A stretch of 64,000 nt of DNA from Variovorax brevis (GCF_030317105.1 NZ_JASZYG010000011.1:62001-126000), one strand, 5' to 3'. Shown: positions 32,695 through 42,034, counted from the first letter of the stretch. The notes: generated by a model not told the origin, from the letters alone. Made by a program: numbers and translations.

Positions 32695-35049
32695 ATGAGC
32701 AGCATTGACTTTCCGCGCCGAACGACTGGTTGTCCCGTAGCGCATGGTGCGCTCTCCGGCGAGCGTACGCCGACCGGCTGCCCCGTCAGCCAGCGCGCCG
32801 CCGACTTTGACCCCTTCGAGGACGGCTACCAGCAGGACCCGCCTGAGTACGTGAGATGGGCGCGTGAGAAGGAGCCGATCTTCTGGAGCCCGAAGCTTGG
32901 CTACTGGGTGGTCACGCGCTATGACGACATCAAAGCCATATTTCGCGACAACATCACGTTCAGCCCTTCCATCGCGCTCGAAAAGATCACGCCGACCGGC
33001 GACGAGGCGAATGCTGTGCTCGCGTCCTACGGCTTTGCGCTGAACCGCACGCTGGTGAATGAAGACGAGCCTGCGCACATGCCGCGTCGTCGCGCGCTGA
33101 TGGACCCGTTCACGCCAGAGGAACTCAAGCATCACGAGCCCATGGTGCGGCAACTGGCGCGCGAGTATGTCGACCGCTTCATTGACGATGGTCGCGCCGA
33201 CCTCGTTGATCAGATGCTCTGGGAAGTTCCGCTGACAGTGGCCCTGCATTTCCTCGGCGTGCCAGAGGAGGACATGGACACACTGCGCAAGTATTCGATC
33301 GCGCACACGGTCAACACCTGGGGCCGGCCAAAGCCGGAAGAGCAGGTTGCAGTAGCGCACGCCGTCGGCAACTTCTGGCAGTTCGCCGGCCAGGTGCTCG
33401 ACAAGATGCGACGAGACCCGGAGGGGGGCGGATGGATGCAGTACGGGTTGCGCAAGCAGCGCGATCTGCCCGAAGTCGTCACCGATTCGTACCTCCACTC
33501 CATGATGATGGCCGGCATCGTGGCTGCGCACGAAACCACGGCCAACGCCACGGCCAACGCGATGAAACTGCTGCTCCAGCATCCGGACGCGTGGCGCGAC
33601 ATCTGCGAAGACCCCAGCCTGATTCCCAATGCAGTCGAAGAATGCCTGCGTCACAACGGATCGGTTGCGGCATGGCGCCGCATCGTCACGGCCAATGCGC
33701 AGGTCGGTGGTGTCGATCTACAGGCCGGCTCGAAGCTGTTGATCGTTACCTCGTCAGCCAATCACGACCAGGCTCACTTCGCGGACGCTGACCTGTTCGA
33801 CATCCGTCGCGACAACGCCAGCGACCATCTCACTTTCGGCTATGGCTCGCACCAGTGCATGGGCAAGAACCTGGCGCGCATGGAGATGCAAATCTTCCTT
33901 GAAGAGTTCACGCGCCGGCTGCCCCACATGCGGCTGTCCGAGCAGGCGTATTCGTATGTGCCCAATACCTCGTTCCGGGGTCCGGAGCATCTGTGGGTCG
34001 AATGGGACCCGGTCCACAACCCCGAGCGCGCGCAACCTGGGCTGCGTGAGCCTGAGTTGCCCTTGCCAGTGCGTCTGGGCGAGCCCTCGAAGGGCGCGAT
34101 CACGCGGCCGGTCGTGGTCGAGAGCGTGACGCGGGTGGCTGAAGGCATCGTCAAGCTGCGCCTTGTCGCACCCGACGGCCGGCCCATGCCCCGCTGGACG
34201 CCCGGTTCGCACATCGACATCGAATGCGGTCATCCGGAACTTTCGCGGCAGTATTCACTGTGTGGCGACCCCGATGATGTGAGAGCCTTCGAGATCGCGG
34301 TGCTTCATGAGCCCGACGGACGTGGCGGTTCCGCATGGGTGCACGCGAACGTGAAGGCCGGTGACAAGCTCAGGATTCGGGGACCACGAAATCACTTCCA
34401 TCTCGATGAGACGGCGAAGAAGCTGATCCTCATTGCAGGCGGCATCGGCATCACGCCTGTGAGTGCAATGGCACGGCGAGCCAAGGCGTTGGGCATCGAC
34501 TATGAGTTGCACTACAGCGGGCGCTCGCGCGCCAGCATGGCCATGGTCGATGACCTGGCCAACGAGCATGGCGGTCGACTGGTTTGCTACGCCGGTGATG
34601 AAGGCCGACGCAATGACCTGGCGAGACTGCTCGCCACGCCTGAACCGGGCACCCAGATATACGCCTGCGGGCCGGTGCGTATGCTGTCTGCGCTGGAAGG
34701 GCATTGCGCGACCTGGCCCGAAGACGCGCTGCACATTGAGCATTTCGAATCGACGCTGCGTACACTGGACCCGACGCGCGAACATGCGTTCGAGGTCGAA
34801 TTGAAGGATTCAGGCATCGTCGTTCAAGTGCCGGCCGACCAGACCGTGCTGAGCGCCCTGCGTGCGGCCAATATCGACGTCCAGAGCGACTGCGAGGAGG
34901 GTCTTTGTGGATCGTGCGAGGTGCGCGTACTTTCGGGCAAGGTCGACCACCGCGACGTCGTGCTCACCCGCGCCGAACGCGAGGCCGATACGAAGATCAT
35001 GACGTGTTGCTCACGCGCCTGCGGTAGCAGGCTCGTGCTCGAACTCTGA
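32695..35049 (+). CDS. Self-sufficient cytochrome P450 (CYP116B-type P450-FMN-[2Fe-2S] fusion)
   Basis: A 784-aa single-chain monooxygenase, the usual length of the P450RhF/CYP116B group. Haem domain (about 1-450): I-helix AGIVAAHETT, ExxR as EECLR, and haem ligand Cys388 in FGYGSHQCMG. Reductase (about 465-690): FMN motif RQYSL and NAD motif IAGGIGITP. C-terminal ferredoxin: CEEGLCGSC plus a distal Cys. It uses NADH or NADPH to hydroxylate or dealkylate a small hydrophobic substrate without separate redox partners. The N-terminus repeats TGCPV twice. Under control of the divergent IclR. Confidence 0.95.
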   Translation: MSSIDFPRRTTGCPVAHGALSGERTPTGCPVSQRAADFDPFEDGYQQDPPEYVRWAREKEPIFWSPKLGYWVVTRYDDIKAIFRDNITFSPSIALEKITPTGDEANAVLASYGFALNRTLVNEDEPAHMPRRRALMDPFTPEELKHHEPMVRQLAREYVDRFIDDGRADLVDQMLWEVPLTVALHFLGVPEEDMDTLRKYSIAHTVNTWGRPKPEEQVAVAHAVGNFWQFAGQVLDKMRRDPEGGGWMQYGLRKQRDLPEVVTDSYLHSMMMAGIVAAHETTANATANAMKLLLQHPDAWRDICEDPSLIPNAVEECLRHNGSVAAWRRIVTANAQVGGVDLQAGSKLLIVTSSANHDQAHFADADLFDIRRDNASDHLTFGYGSHQCMGKNLARMEMQIFLEEFTRRLPHMRLSEQAYSYVPNTSFRGPEHLWVEWDPVHNPERAQPGLREPELPLPVRLGEPSKGAITRPVVVESVTRVAEGIVKLRLVAPDGRPMPRWTPGSHIDIECGHPELSRQYSLCGDPDDVRAFEIAVLHEPDGRGGSAWVHANVKAGDKLRIRGPRNHFHLDETAKKLILIAGGIGITPVSAMARRAKALGIDYELHYSGRSRASMAMVDDLANEHGGRLVCYAGDEGRRNDLARLLATPEPGTQIYACGPVRMLSALEGHCATWPEDALHIEHFESTLRTLDPTREHAFEVELKDSGIVVQVPADQTVLSALRAANIDVQSDCEEGLCGSCEVRVLSGKVDHRDVVLTRAEREADTKIMTCCSRACGSRLVLEL

Positions 35050-35106
35050 GATTCACCAAGTGACCCCCATGGTTCGCGAGTTTCTCCAAACGAGGTGCCG
35101 AAACGC

Positions 35107-35135
35107 TTGACATCGGCGGTTGCTAGCTGTCTAAT
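35107..35135 (+). promoter_or_regulatory. Strong sigma-70-like promoter
   Basis: TTGACA (35107-35112) and TCTAAT (35130-35135) separated by exactly 17 bp. It lies after the P450 stop and reads towards the operon beginning at 35350, giving a leader of about 200 nt. Confidence 0.6.
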
Positions 35136-35137
35136 CG

Positions 35138-35178
35138 CTTCGACAATATCAAATCTAACGAATTAGTTATTGTCGAAG
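35138..35178. promoter_or_regulatory. Long dyad just downstream of the promoter
   Basis: CTTCGACAATA (35138-35148) and TATTGTCGAAG (35168-35178) are perfect 11-bp arms; within them CTAACGAATTAG (35155-35166) holds a smaller CTAA/TTAG dyad. It begins three bases after the -10 element and so overlaps the expected transcription start, an ideal repressor site. A terminator for the P450 transcript is the alternative, but there is no T-run after it. Confidence 0.55.
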
Positions 35179-35290
35179 GAAGGGCCCTCCGGGGCCAAAT
35201 TTGAGGCAAGGTTAGCTCGCAACTAGCCGGCACATAGGATTTGACGGGTGTCCGCGAAGCGCTGAAGCAGCGCTGATTTTTTTGACCAAT

Positions 35291-35319
35291 CTGTATGCCT
35301 GTTAGTTACATACATACAG
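35291..35319. promoter_or_regulatory. Second dyad upstream of the 35350 gene
   Basis: CTGTATG (35291-35297) and CATACAG (35313-35319) are perfect 7-bp arms 15 nt apart, 30 bp before the start codon. TTGACC at 35282 may be a second -35. It could be a TetR-type operator; no matching regulator gene is adjacent. Confidence 0.45.
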
Positions 35320-35349
35320 ATACCTTTTAGTCTGATTACAGGAGTACAT

Positions 35350-35961
35350 ATGAAGATTGCTTTGATTGGCGCGACGGGTAGCGTGGGCTCTCGCGTCCTT
35401 GCTGAATTGCTTTCCCGCGGACATGAGGTGACCGGTCTGTCTCGCCACCCGGAGAAGCTGACGCCGCAGGAGCGCTTGAAGAGCGTGCAAGGGGACATCG
35501 CCAAGCCAGATGAACTCGGCGCAGCCCTTCATGGCCACGACGCAGTCATCAGCTCGGTCCGATTTCTCACCTACAACGTCGCGGACCTGCTGGCCGCGGT
35601 CAAAGCGTCCGAAGCAGGGCGCCTCGTCGTGGTGGGCGGCGCCGGCTCTCTCAAGGTCGCCTCCGGCCAACTGCTTGCCGACACTCCCGCATTTCCTGCG
35701 GCCGCCAAGCCTGAAGCCGATGCAGGAAAAAAAGTGCTGGAGGCCCTTCGCGGAGAGTCCGCTCTGAACTGGACCTTTGTGTCGCCGTCCGCCCTGTTTG
35801 CGCCTGGCGAACGCACCGGCCACTACCGGCTCGGGGAGGACATTCTTATCGTCGGCGAAGATGGCAAGAGCCGTATCTCGCAAGAAGACTACGCAATCGC
35901 CCTGGTCGATGAACTCGAGTCAGCCAAGCACCCTCGGCAACGCATCACGGTGGGGTATTGA
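35350..35961 (+). CDS. NAD(P)-binding Rossmann protein (NmrA/YhfK-like)
   Basis: A 203-aa atypical SDR with the N-terminal motif ALIGATGSVGSRVLAELL and Arg in GLSRHPEKL that suggests NADP(H). The group lacks the Tyr-x3-Lys pair and includes flavin-reductase-like and sensor proteins. It is first in an operon with a flavin-reductase-domain protein, an SDR, an ABC receptor, an unknown protein and a KstD-like desaturase. The stop is separated by one base from the next start. Role uncertain; reduction of a ketone or flavin are both possible. Confidence 0.87.
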   Translation: MKIALIGATGSVGSRVLAELLSRGHEVTGLSRHPEKLTPQERLKSVQGDIAKPDELGAALHGHDAVISSVRFLTYNVADLLAAVKASEAGRLVVVGGAGSLKVASGQLLADTPAFPAAAKPEADAGKKVLEALRGESALNWTFVSPSALFAPGERTGHYRLGEDILIVGEDGKSRISQEDYAIALVDELESAKHPRQRITVGY

Positions 35962-35962
35962 A

Positions 35963-36670
35963 ATGACTGCCACCCAGAAAAAGGATAAGCCGTCGCTGGT
36001 CGTCATGCCTGAACCGGACGAATTCGGCTCCGTTGGGTTCGATACACGCGCGCTGCCTTGGGATCAACAATACAAGTTGATTTCAAGTACGGTCATTCCG
36101 CGGCCGATCGCGCTGGTTTCGACCGACGGGCCGGCTGGCGTCAACGCGGCGCCTTTCAGCTTCTTCAACGCCGTGGCGCTCGGGCCCCCGATGGTGATGT
36201 TCAGCGTTGGCCCCGCGATGTTTTCGAAGCGAGGCGAAGAAAAGGACACGCTCGTGAACGTGCGCGCAACCCGCGAGTTCGTGATCCAGTTGGTGGACGA
36301 CGCCAACAAGGAAAAGATGAACCACTGCTCGCCTGAATACGGCATGGACATCAATGAGGCGGAAATCGCAGGATTTCGCATGGGCAAGTCAGTGCGCGTC
36401 GGCGCCCCTCGCCTTGTGGACTGCCCTGTCCAGCTGGAGTGCGTTCTGACGGCCATCCATACGCTCGGCGACACCCCCTACTACATGGTGATCGGCGAGA
36501 TCGTCTACGCACACTACCGCGAAGGAATCGTCGATGACCGCCTGCGGGTGGACATGATGAAGATCAATCCGATTGGGCGGCTCGCCAACCCGGGCATGTA
36601 CACGCGCATCACCGACAACTTTCAGATGATGCCGCCGGCGCAACCCGTGAAGAACACCGTTGCTGCCTGA
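35963..36670 (+). CDS. Flavin reductase-like FMN-binding split-barrel protein
   Basis: A 235-aa protein with the flavin-reductase domain: STVIPRPIALVSTDGPAGVN, APFSFFNAVALGPPMVMFSV and KDTLVNVRATREFVIQL. ATG 35963 is 1 bp after the preceding stop. Relatives supply reduced FMN to monooxygenases or bind FMN themselves. No stand-alone FMNH2-dependent monooxygenase is in this operon, so it may serve another enzyme or act on its own. Confidence 0.87.
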   Translation: MTATQKKDKPSLVVMPEPDEFGSVGFDTRALPWDQQYKLISSTVIPRPIALVSTDGPAGVNAAPFSFFNAVALGPPMVMFSVGPAMFSKRGEEKDTLVNVRATREFVIQLVDDANKEKMNHCSPEYGMDINEAEIAGFRMGKSVRVGAPRLVDCPVQLECVLTAIHTLGDTPYYMVIGEIVYAHYREGIVDDRLRVDMMKINPIGRLANPGMYTRITDNFQMMPPAQPVKNTVAA

Positions 36671-36694
36671 GCAGCGCAAATCAGCAGGATTTAT

Positions 36695-37450
36695 ATGGAC
36701 TTCACTTTAAAAGATCGCCTCGCTCTGGTAACCGGAGCGGGCAATGGCAACGGTGTTGCGATTGCATTGGGCCTGGCTGCCGCCGGGGCGCGAGTCGTGG
36801 CTGTCGACATCGATGAAAAAGGCGCCCAAGAGACGGCAGCAAAGATCAGAGAGGCGGGCGGAAAGGCCTGGGCGCACGCGGCAGACGTCAGCGATGAAGC
36901 GGCGTGCCAAGCCCTGGCCCAGCGCGTCGGCGAGGAGGCCGGCAATGTTGACACGCTGGTCAACAACGCCGGTGTGATGATTCGCGGTGAGTTTGCCGGC
37001 GTGAACTCGCGAACCCAGTGGCACAAGACGTTCGACGTCAATGTCCACGGCACCTTCAACATGACCCAAGCATTCTTGCCGGCTCTGAAGGCCTCGCGCG
37101 GATCCATCGTCAACGTAGCGTCGATACAGTCATTCGTGGCGTCGCTGCCGTCTGCGGCTTATGCCGCATCCAAGGGTGCCGTTGCGCAACTCACGCGCAC
37201 GCTTGCTGCAGAACTCGCGCCACAGGGGATTCGAGTCAATGCGGTCGCTCCGGGCATGTTCGAGACCGCGATGTCTGCGGAATCTCGCGCTGATCCCCAG
37301 CGACTTGGTCCCTTCATGACGCACGTTCCCATGAAGCGTACCGCGGTGCCGGAGGAAATCGCTGGCCCTGTTGTCTTTCTCGCATCCCCAGCGGCGAGCT
37401 ACGTCACTGGAGCCATTCTTCCGGTGGATGGCGGATACCTCGTCATCTGA
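36695..37450 (+). CDS. SDR-family alcohol dehydrogenase
   Basis: A 251-aa classical SDR: TGAGNGNG cofactor motif, Asp after beta-2 (VAVDIDEK) pointing to NAD, NNAGVMI, Ser in VASIQS and Tyr-Lys in YAASK. It resembles the SDR at 51159, including the unusual TGAG(N/Q)GNG motif and the NVHGTFN stretch, so the two are paralogues in two operons. It likely oxidises a ring hydroxyl to a ketone ahead of the KstD-like desaturase. Confidence 0.93.
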   Translation: MDFTLKDRLALVTGAGNGNGVAIALGLAAAGARVVAVDIDEKGAQETAAKIREAGGKAWAHAADVSDEAACQALAQRVGEEAGNVDTLVNNAGVMIRGEFAGVNSRTQWHKTFDVNVHGTFNMTQAFLPALKASRGSIVNVASIQSFVASLPSAAYAASKGAVAQLTRTLAAELAPQGIRVNAVAPGMFETAMSAESRADPQRLGPFMTHVPMKRTAVPEEIAGPVVFLASPAASYVTGAILPVDGGYLVI

Positions 37451-37523
37451 AGGCAGTTACGACCCACAACCAGGAATGACCGAAGGTCATCCCCACATCG
37501 CATCGATAAATTGGAGACTCAAA

Positions 37524-38717
37524 ATGAAACTTTCTCGCCTCTCACGCATGGTCAGCATCATTGCTGCTGCATCTGCCGCATTCGCAGCATCTGCCCAGGA
37601 CATCAAGCTGGGCTACAACGGAGACCTTTCTGCGTCTCCAGCTGCAATCAGCGGCCAGGCTGCCGTCCTGGGAATTCAGGCCGCGATCGAAGACATCAAC
37701 TCAGCCGGTGGTGTCCTCGGGCGCAAGCTGGTGCTCGTTGTCCGTGATGACATGTCCATGCCGCCGAAGGCCATCCAGAACATGAGTGAGCTCATCGACG
37801 GGGAAAAGGTATCGGCTGTGTTCGGCCCGACCAACTCGGGCAATGGACTGGCGTGGAGACACATCCCCAATCAGAAGAAGGTTCCGGTGATGAATGTGGT
37901 GGGCGGCGCAACGGACCTGACCAAGCCGGTGAGTGCTGGCGCGGAGAACTACATGTTCCGCGTCTCGATGGTGGATCGCTACCAGGTGGCCGCGCTGATG
38001 GGCTACGCAAAGAAGAGCCCCGGTGTCAAGAACATCGGGCTGATCACGGAGAGCAATGGCTGGGGTCAAAACGGCTTGCAGGATCTGCAGCAGATTGCCG
38101 AACTGCAAGGCCTGAAGGTTGTGGCTGCGGAGCGGATGGGAAGCAACGACACGGACGCTACGTCTCAACTGAGCAAGCTGAAGGCCGCCAATGTCGACAC
38201 CGTGCTGCTGTGGACCAATGGAACGCCGACGGCGCAAATCATGCGCAGCATGGACAAACTCAACTACTACCCGCGCGTCCTGTCTTCCTGGGCTGCGGAC
38301 AACTCGTCCTTCTACGACGCAGCAGGCAAGAATCTCGCGGAAAAGCCAATCTTCATGCGGACGCTGTCGGACTCGCTGAACCCCAAACAAACCAAGCTGC
38401 GCGACCGCATTGGCACCAAGCTTGCGGCCCCGAGCGCGATCACCTTTGTGATGCACGGGTATGACGGAACGATGCTGCTGGCGCAGGCGATGAAGCAAGC
38501 TGGATCCACCGATGGCCCGGCCGTCAAAGCCGCGCTGGAGGACCTCAAGACTCCGGTGGATGGCATGATGAAGACCTACAACAAGCCCTTCTCAAAGACC
38601 AACCACGAAGGATTGGTTGCCTCTGATCTCGCATGGATTCACTGGAAGGATGGCAAGCTGCTGCCCTACAACGACGAAGTGGTGAAGTCGATCACTGCGG
38701 CGGACCTCAAATACTGA
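37524..38717 (+). CDS. Branched-chain-type ABC periplasmic binding protein (intact, orphan)
   Basis: A 397-aa LivJ-type type I receptor. Sec signal (VSIIAAASAAFAASAQ) then IKLGYNGDLSASPAAISGQA, GVLGRKLVLVVRDD and FGPTNSGNG. ATG 37524 follows TTGGAGAC. There are no LivHMGF genes next to it. The homologous copy beside the only LivHMGF transporter of the window (52509-55929) is a truncated remnant, so this receptor probably feeds that transporter. Ligand unknown; receptors of this family in aromatic operons often bind aromatic acids. Confidence 0.92.
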   Translation: MKLSRLSRMVSIIAAASAAFAASAQDIKLGYNGDLSASPAAISGQAAVLGIQAAIEDINSAGGVLGRKLVLVVRDDMSMPPKAIQNMSELIDGEKVSAVFGPTNSGNGLAWRHIPNQKKVPVMNVVGGATDLTKPVSAGAENYMFRVSMVDRYQVAALMGYAKKSPGVKNIGLITESNGWGQNGLQDLQQIAELQGLKVVAAERMGSNDTDATSQLSKLKAANVDTVLLWTNGTPTAQIMRSMDKLNYYPRVLSSWAADNSSFYDAAGKNLAEKPIFMRTLSDSLNPKQTKLRDRIGTKLAAPSAITFVMHGYDGTMLLAQAMKQAGSTDGPAVKAALEDLKTPVDGMMKTYNKPFSKTNHEGLVASDLAWIHWKDGKLLPYNDEVVKSITAADLKY

Positions 38718-38729
38718 GGCGAAAGGGCG

Positions 38730-39416
38730 ATGATGCAGTTCATGACGCTCTTACGCGCCAGCTCAGGGCAAGGCGACGCATTGAGAGGATGGTACCTGGA
38801 GCAGTATGCAAATCGGCTTCTCTCGAGCGCCGAAGGGCTTAAGGGGTATAGGGTCAACGTTGACACCGTACCCCCGCCTGGACTGGAGCTGTATGGTGGC
38901 GCCGAGTCAGCTCGGGCGGAACCCTACGACCTCATCGCCCAGATGTGGTTTGACTCCCGTGAAGCGTTCGAGCGTGCCACGCAGCCGCTCGCGGAAGAGC
39001 TTGCCGTCCATGCCCCTGTGCACCATGTCTACCGAATGAGCGAGACAGTCGTCCTTGAGCGACCGGAGCAGTTGCAGGGCAATCCTTCGCCCGGCTACAA
39101 GCTGATGCGAGGTCTGTTCTTCTATTCGGACATGCCAGATTCGGCTGTGAAGCGCAGTTGGGCACGCCACCAGGATCTCGCGGTGAAGGTACACATCGGC
39201 CTTGCCCGATACGTGCGTCACTGGGTTGACGAGGTCCTTACCGAAGGAGCACCCGGTATCCGCGGCATGTCGGATCTGCACTTTCCGAGCGCAGACGCGA
39301 TGATCAACCGGTACTTCGACTCTCCGCGTGGCCGGGATGAGATCCTGCACGATATTGGTCACTTCATCGAGGGCGGTACGTCCCGGTTGTTTGGGACCGA
39401 ATACATCTACAAGTAG
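38730..39416 (+). CDS. Unknown protein, possible duplicated EthD-like ferredoxin fold
   Basis: A 228-aa soluble protein without signal or membrane segment. Two halves look alike: each begins with a short strand and a helix after a conserved basic/aromatic patch (GWYLEQYANRLL; KRSWARHQDLAVKV) and ends with a strand such as PYDLIAQMWFDSREAFERAT or GMSDLHFPSADAMINRYF. This is the layout of tandem dimeric alpha-beta barrel (EthD/Dabb) proteins found in ring-degradation operons. No catalytic residue can be named. Confidence 0.75.
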   Translation: MMQFMTLLRASSGQGDALRGWYLEQYANRLLSSAEGLKGYRVNVDTVPPPGLELYGGAESARAEPYDLIAQMWFDSREAFERATQPLAEELAVHAPVHHVYRMSETVVLERPEQLQGNPSPGYKLMRGLFFYSDMPDSAVKRSWARHQDLAVKVHIGLARYVRHWVDEVLTEGAPGIRGMSDLHFPSADAMINRYFDSPRGRDEILHDIGHFIEGGTSRLFGTEYIYK

Positions 39417-39521
39417 CACGCCGGGTTCTTGAGGGCGCGCCCTTGCGTGTCTTCATTCCAGCCCGGCAATCTAAACATCCATGGTCCGGGCCACTTCACC
39501 GGCTTGGCAAGAAAGTCAGAC

Positions 39522-41324
39522 ATGCACCCCCTGGAATCAGCGCAAGAACGCGTGACGAGCACACATGAAACGAGCTACGACGTGGTTGTTGTCGGTTCTG
39601 GTGCTGCCGGAATGTCTGCGGCATTGACTGCGAAGTTGCACGGCCTGAAAGTGCTCGTCGTTGAGAAGGCCTCGACGTTTGGAGGCACAACAGCAAGATC
39701 TGGCGGATGGTTGTGGGTCCCAGGCGCTTCGCAATCGAAGGCCGCGGGGATCAGCGAGGTGCCTGGCGCTGTCGAGCAATATGTCTGCGACGAGGCCAAG
39801 GGACACTTCGATCCCCACCAGTTTGCAGCGTTCCTCAAGCACGGCCCCGCAGCGATCGACTTTCTGGGCGCCAACACGTCCGTACAGTTCGATGCGGCTC
39901 CCCACTATCCCGACTATCACCCGGAGATGCATGGCGCCTCATCCGGAGGGCGCTCGCTTCTGACGCGCCCTTGCCGAGGAACCGATCTTGGCGCTGCGAT
40001 CACCAGTTTGTCGCCTCCTTTGCCTGAACTGACCGTGTTCGGGATGATGCTCGGATCGGGGAAAGAAATCTGGCACTTCCTGCGGGCATTCAAGTCGATC
40101 CAGTCGTTTGCCTATGTGGCGCGTCGGCTTGCGGGGAACGCGCTCGACGTGCTGCGATTTGGCCGGCCGATGACTTTGACGAGCGGCAATGCGCTCGCCG
40201 CGCGATTCCTCAAGTCAGCCCTCGGCCTTGGCATCGACATGTGGGCATCCGCTCCCGCACGGCGGCTGACGGTGGCTGATGGCCGGGTTGTCGGCGTTGT
40301 GGTGGAGCGCGACGGAGAGAAGATCGAGTTGCGAGCGAAACGCGGAGTCGTACTGGCATGTGGCGGTTTCCCGCATGACCTCGCCCGGCGCAAACAACTT
40401 TTCGCGCACGCGCCAACAGGTAGGGAGCACTATTCCCCAACACCTGAAACCAATACAGGGGACGGCCAGCGAATGGCGGAACTGGTTGGCGCAGCGTTTG
40501 ACGCCCAGTTATCGCAGCCTGCGGCCTGGGTGCCAGTCTCGGTGACTTCGCGCGCTGACGGAACAAAAGGCATCCTTCCTCATTTCATTGATCGTGCGAA
40601 GCCCGGCGTGATTGCTGTCAACACTGCGGGCAAGCGCTTTGTCAACGAGGCCGCCTCCTACCATGATTTTGGACAGGCCATGATTGAGACGTGCCGGGGG
40701 CAGACTGAAGCCACTGCATGGCTTGTGTGTGACCGGCAAGCCCTTCGCAACTATGGATTGGGCAACGCCGCCGCGTTCCCCATGCCGATCGGTCGGCACT
40801 TGCGCAGCGGCTACTTGAAGCAAGGACGTACGCCGCCCGAACTCGCAGCGAAACTGAACATCGATCCCATCGCGTTTCAGGCCACCATCGATGCGTTCAA
40901 CCGCGATGCAGCGAATGGTGTCGACACTGCCTTCAACAAGGGCGGCTCCGCCTACAACCGCTTCATGGGCGATCCTCGCAATGTGCCCAATCCTTGCATT
41001 CGACCGCTCGATGTCGGGCCTTTCTATGCGGTGAAGCTGGTGCTCGGCGACCTCGGAACGTACGCCGGTCTACGCACGGACCATCATGGTCGAGTGCTCA
41101 ATGCGGACAAAGTGCCGATTGAAGGGCTTTACGCGGCGGGGAATGATGCTGTGAGCGTGATGGGAGGGGCGTACCCCGGGGCCGGTATTACGTTGGGGCC
41201 GGCGGTGACGTTTGGCTATCTTTGCGGACTTCATCTTGCCCAAGCCCCAGCGCAACATTCAGAGCAAAGCGCGCAGGCCTTCCGCCAGAGCAATGAGGTA
41301 CTTCGTCAGCGTGAGAACGTTTGA
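39522..41324 (+). CDS. KstD-like FAD-dependent ring dehydrogenase (desaturase 1)
   Basis: A 600-aa flavoprotein of the 3-ketosteroid delta-1-dehydrogenase/fumarate-reductase group. FAD-binding DVVVVGSGAAGMSAALTA (near residue 20), TFGGTTARSGGWLWVPG, and the C-terminal YPGAGITLGPAVTFGY. In KstD the Tyr and second Gly of that YPGAG segment stabilise the enolate of the ketone, so a 3-oxo ring substrate is likely. Start ATG 39522 begins the domain; an earlier start at 39429 is possible. Closely similar to the protein at 49371. Probably desaturates next to a ring carbonyl. Confidence 0.9.
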   Translation: MHPLESAQERVTSTHETSYDVVVVGSGAAGMSAALTAKLHGLKVLVVEKASTFGGTTARSGGWLWVPGASQSKAAGISEVPGAVEQYVCDEAKGHFDPHQFAAFLKHGPAAIDFLGANTSVQFDAAPHYPDYHPEMHGASSGGRSLLTRPCRGTDLGAAITSLSPPLPELTVFGMMLGSGKEIWHFLRAFKSIQSFAYVARRLAGNALDVLRFGRPMTLTSGNALAARFLKSALGLGIDMWASAPARRLTVADGRVVGVVVERDGEKIELRAKRGVVLACGGFPHDLARRKQLFAHAPTGREHYSPTPETNTGDGQRMAELVGAAFDAQLSQPAAWVPVSVTSRADGTKGILPHFIDRAKPGVIAVNTAGKRFVNEAASYHDFGQAMIETCRGQTEATAWLVCDRQALRNYGLGNAAAFPMPIGRHLRSGYLKQGRTPPELAAKLNIDPIAFQATIDAFNRDAANGVDTAFNKGGSAYNRFMGDPRNVPNPCIRPLDVGPFYAVKLVLGDLGTYAGLRTDHHGRVLNADKVPIEGLYAAGNDAVSVMGGAYPGAGITLGPAVTFGYLCGLHLAQAPAQHSEQSAQAFRQSNEVLRQRENV

Positions 41325-41476
41325 AGGGGAACGGCTTCATTCGGTTTCAGCGCGTCGCGCGAGTGTGCATTCGTGTGGGCTGAAGGCGCTGTGTCAAATG
41401 GTCCAGCCTGCTTCGGCATTGGGCTCGAATGATCACGCCTGCGAGTAAGACTCTTGAGCGTTGAGCATGTGTTATC

Positions 41477-41487
41477 GTAATGATTAC
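41477..41487. promoter_or_regulatory. Perfect palindrome upstream of the Rrf2 gene
   Basis: GTAATGATTAC is an 11-bp perfect palindrome 25 bp before the TTG start of the Rrf2-type regulator and in its AT-rich leader. Autoregulation by the encoded protein is the simplest reading. Confidence 0.4.
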
Positions 41488-41512
41488 AGATTCATCATTC
41501 GGCTGACATATC

Positions 41513-41962
41513 TTGGCTAGCAGTACTCGTTTTGCTTTGGCGGTTCACATCCTCTCGTACCTGGCGATTCGCGGGCAGAGTGGACCCCTGACCTCGGAGC
41601 GGATTGCTTTGAGCGTAAACACCAACCCTGCGTTGATCCGCAAGCTCCTTTCTTCGTTGGCGGATGCTGGACTGACCCGCTCACAGATGGGGTCCGGGGG
41701 CGGCGCGCAACTCGCGAAGGAGCCGCAGGACATCACGCTGCTCGACGTGTACAAGGCGGTGGAGGCAGTTCGTGTGTTTCATCTTCACCGCACCGCGCCG
41801 AGCCCGGCTTGCCTGGTCGGACGCAACATTTCGCAGGCCCTGGGCGAGGTTTCGGACCTTGCGGATCGTGCCGTCGAGGTCGTTCTCGGCGGTACCACGT
41901 TGGCGGATGTCGATGCTTCGATCATGAGGAGCGAAAAGAAGCGTGAGCGTGTGCGGGCCTGA
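41513..41962 (+). CDS. Rrf2-family regulator (YwnA-like, no Fe-S cysteine cluster)
   Basis: A 149-aa winged-helix protein: RFALAVHILSYLAIRGQ, LTSERIALSVNTNPALIRKL, DAGLTRSQMGSGGGAQLAKE, and LLDVYKAVEA. Only one cysteine (SPACLVG) lies in the region where IscR or NsrR have three, so Fe-S sensing is unlikely. Start appears to be TTG 41513, since no ATG or GTG fits the family N-terminus. It lies between the desaturase operon and the convergent VOC gene. Confidence 0.88.
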   Translation: MASSTRFALAVHILSYLAIRGQSGPLTSERIALSVNTNPALIRKLLSSLADAGLTRSQMGSGGGAQLAKEPQDITLLDVYKAVEAVRVFHLHRTAPSPACLVGRNISQALGEVSDLADRAVEVVLGGTTLADVDASIMRSEKKRERVRA

Positions 41963-42034
41963 TCGCTGACGCCGCATGCGAAGCCAGCTGTCGGCTGTTG
42001 TGCCTGGCGGCGACTTCTGCTTGTCCTGGACCTC

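Noticed and set aside
35138..35178. Dyad as an intrinsic terminator of the P450 operon
   Set aside because: No T-run follows either arm and the dyad sits immediately after a good -10 element, so an operator reading is preferred, though not proven.
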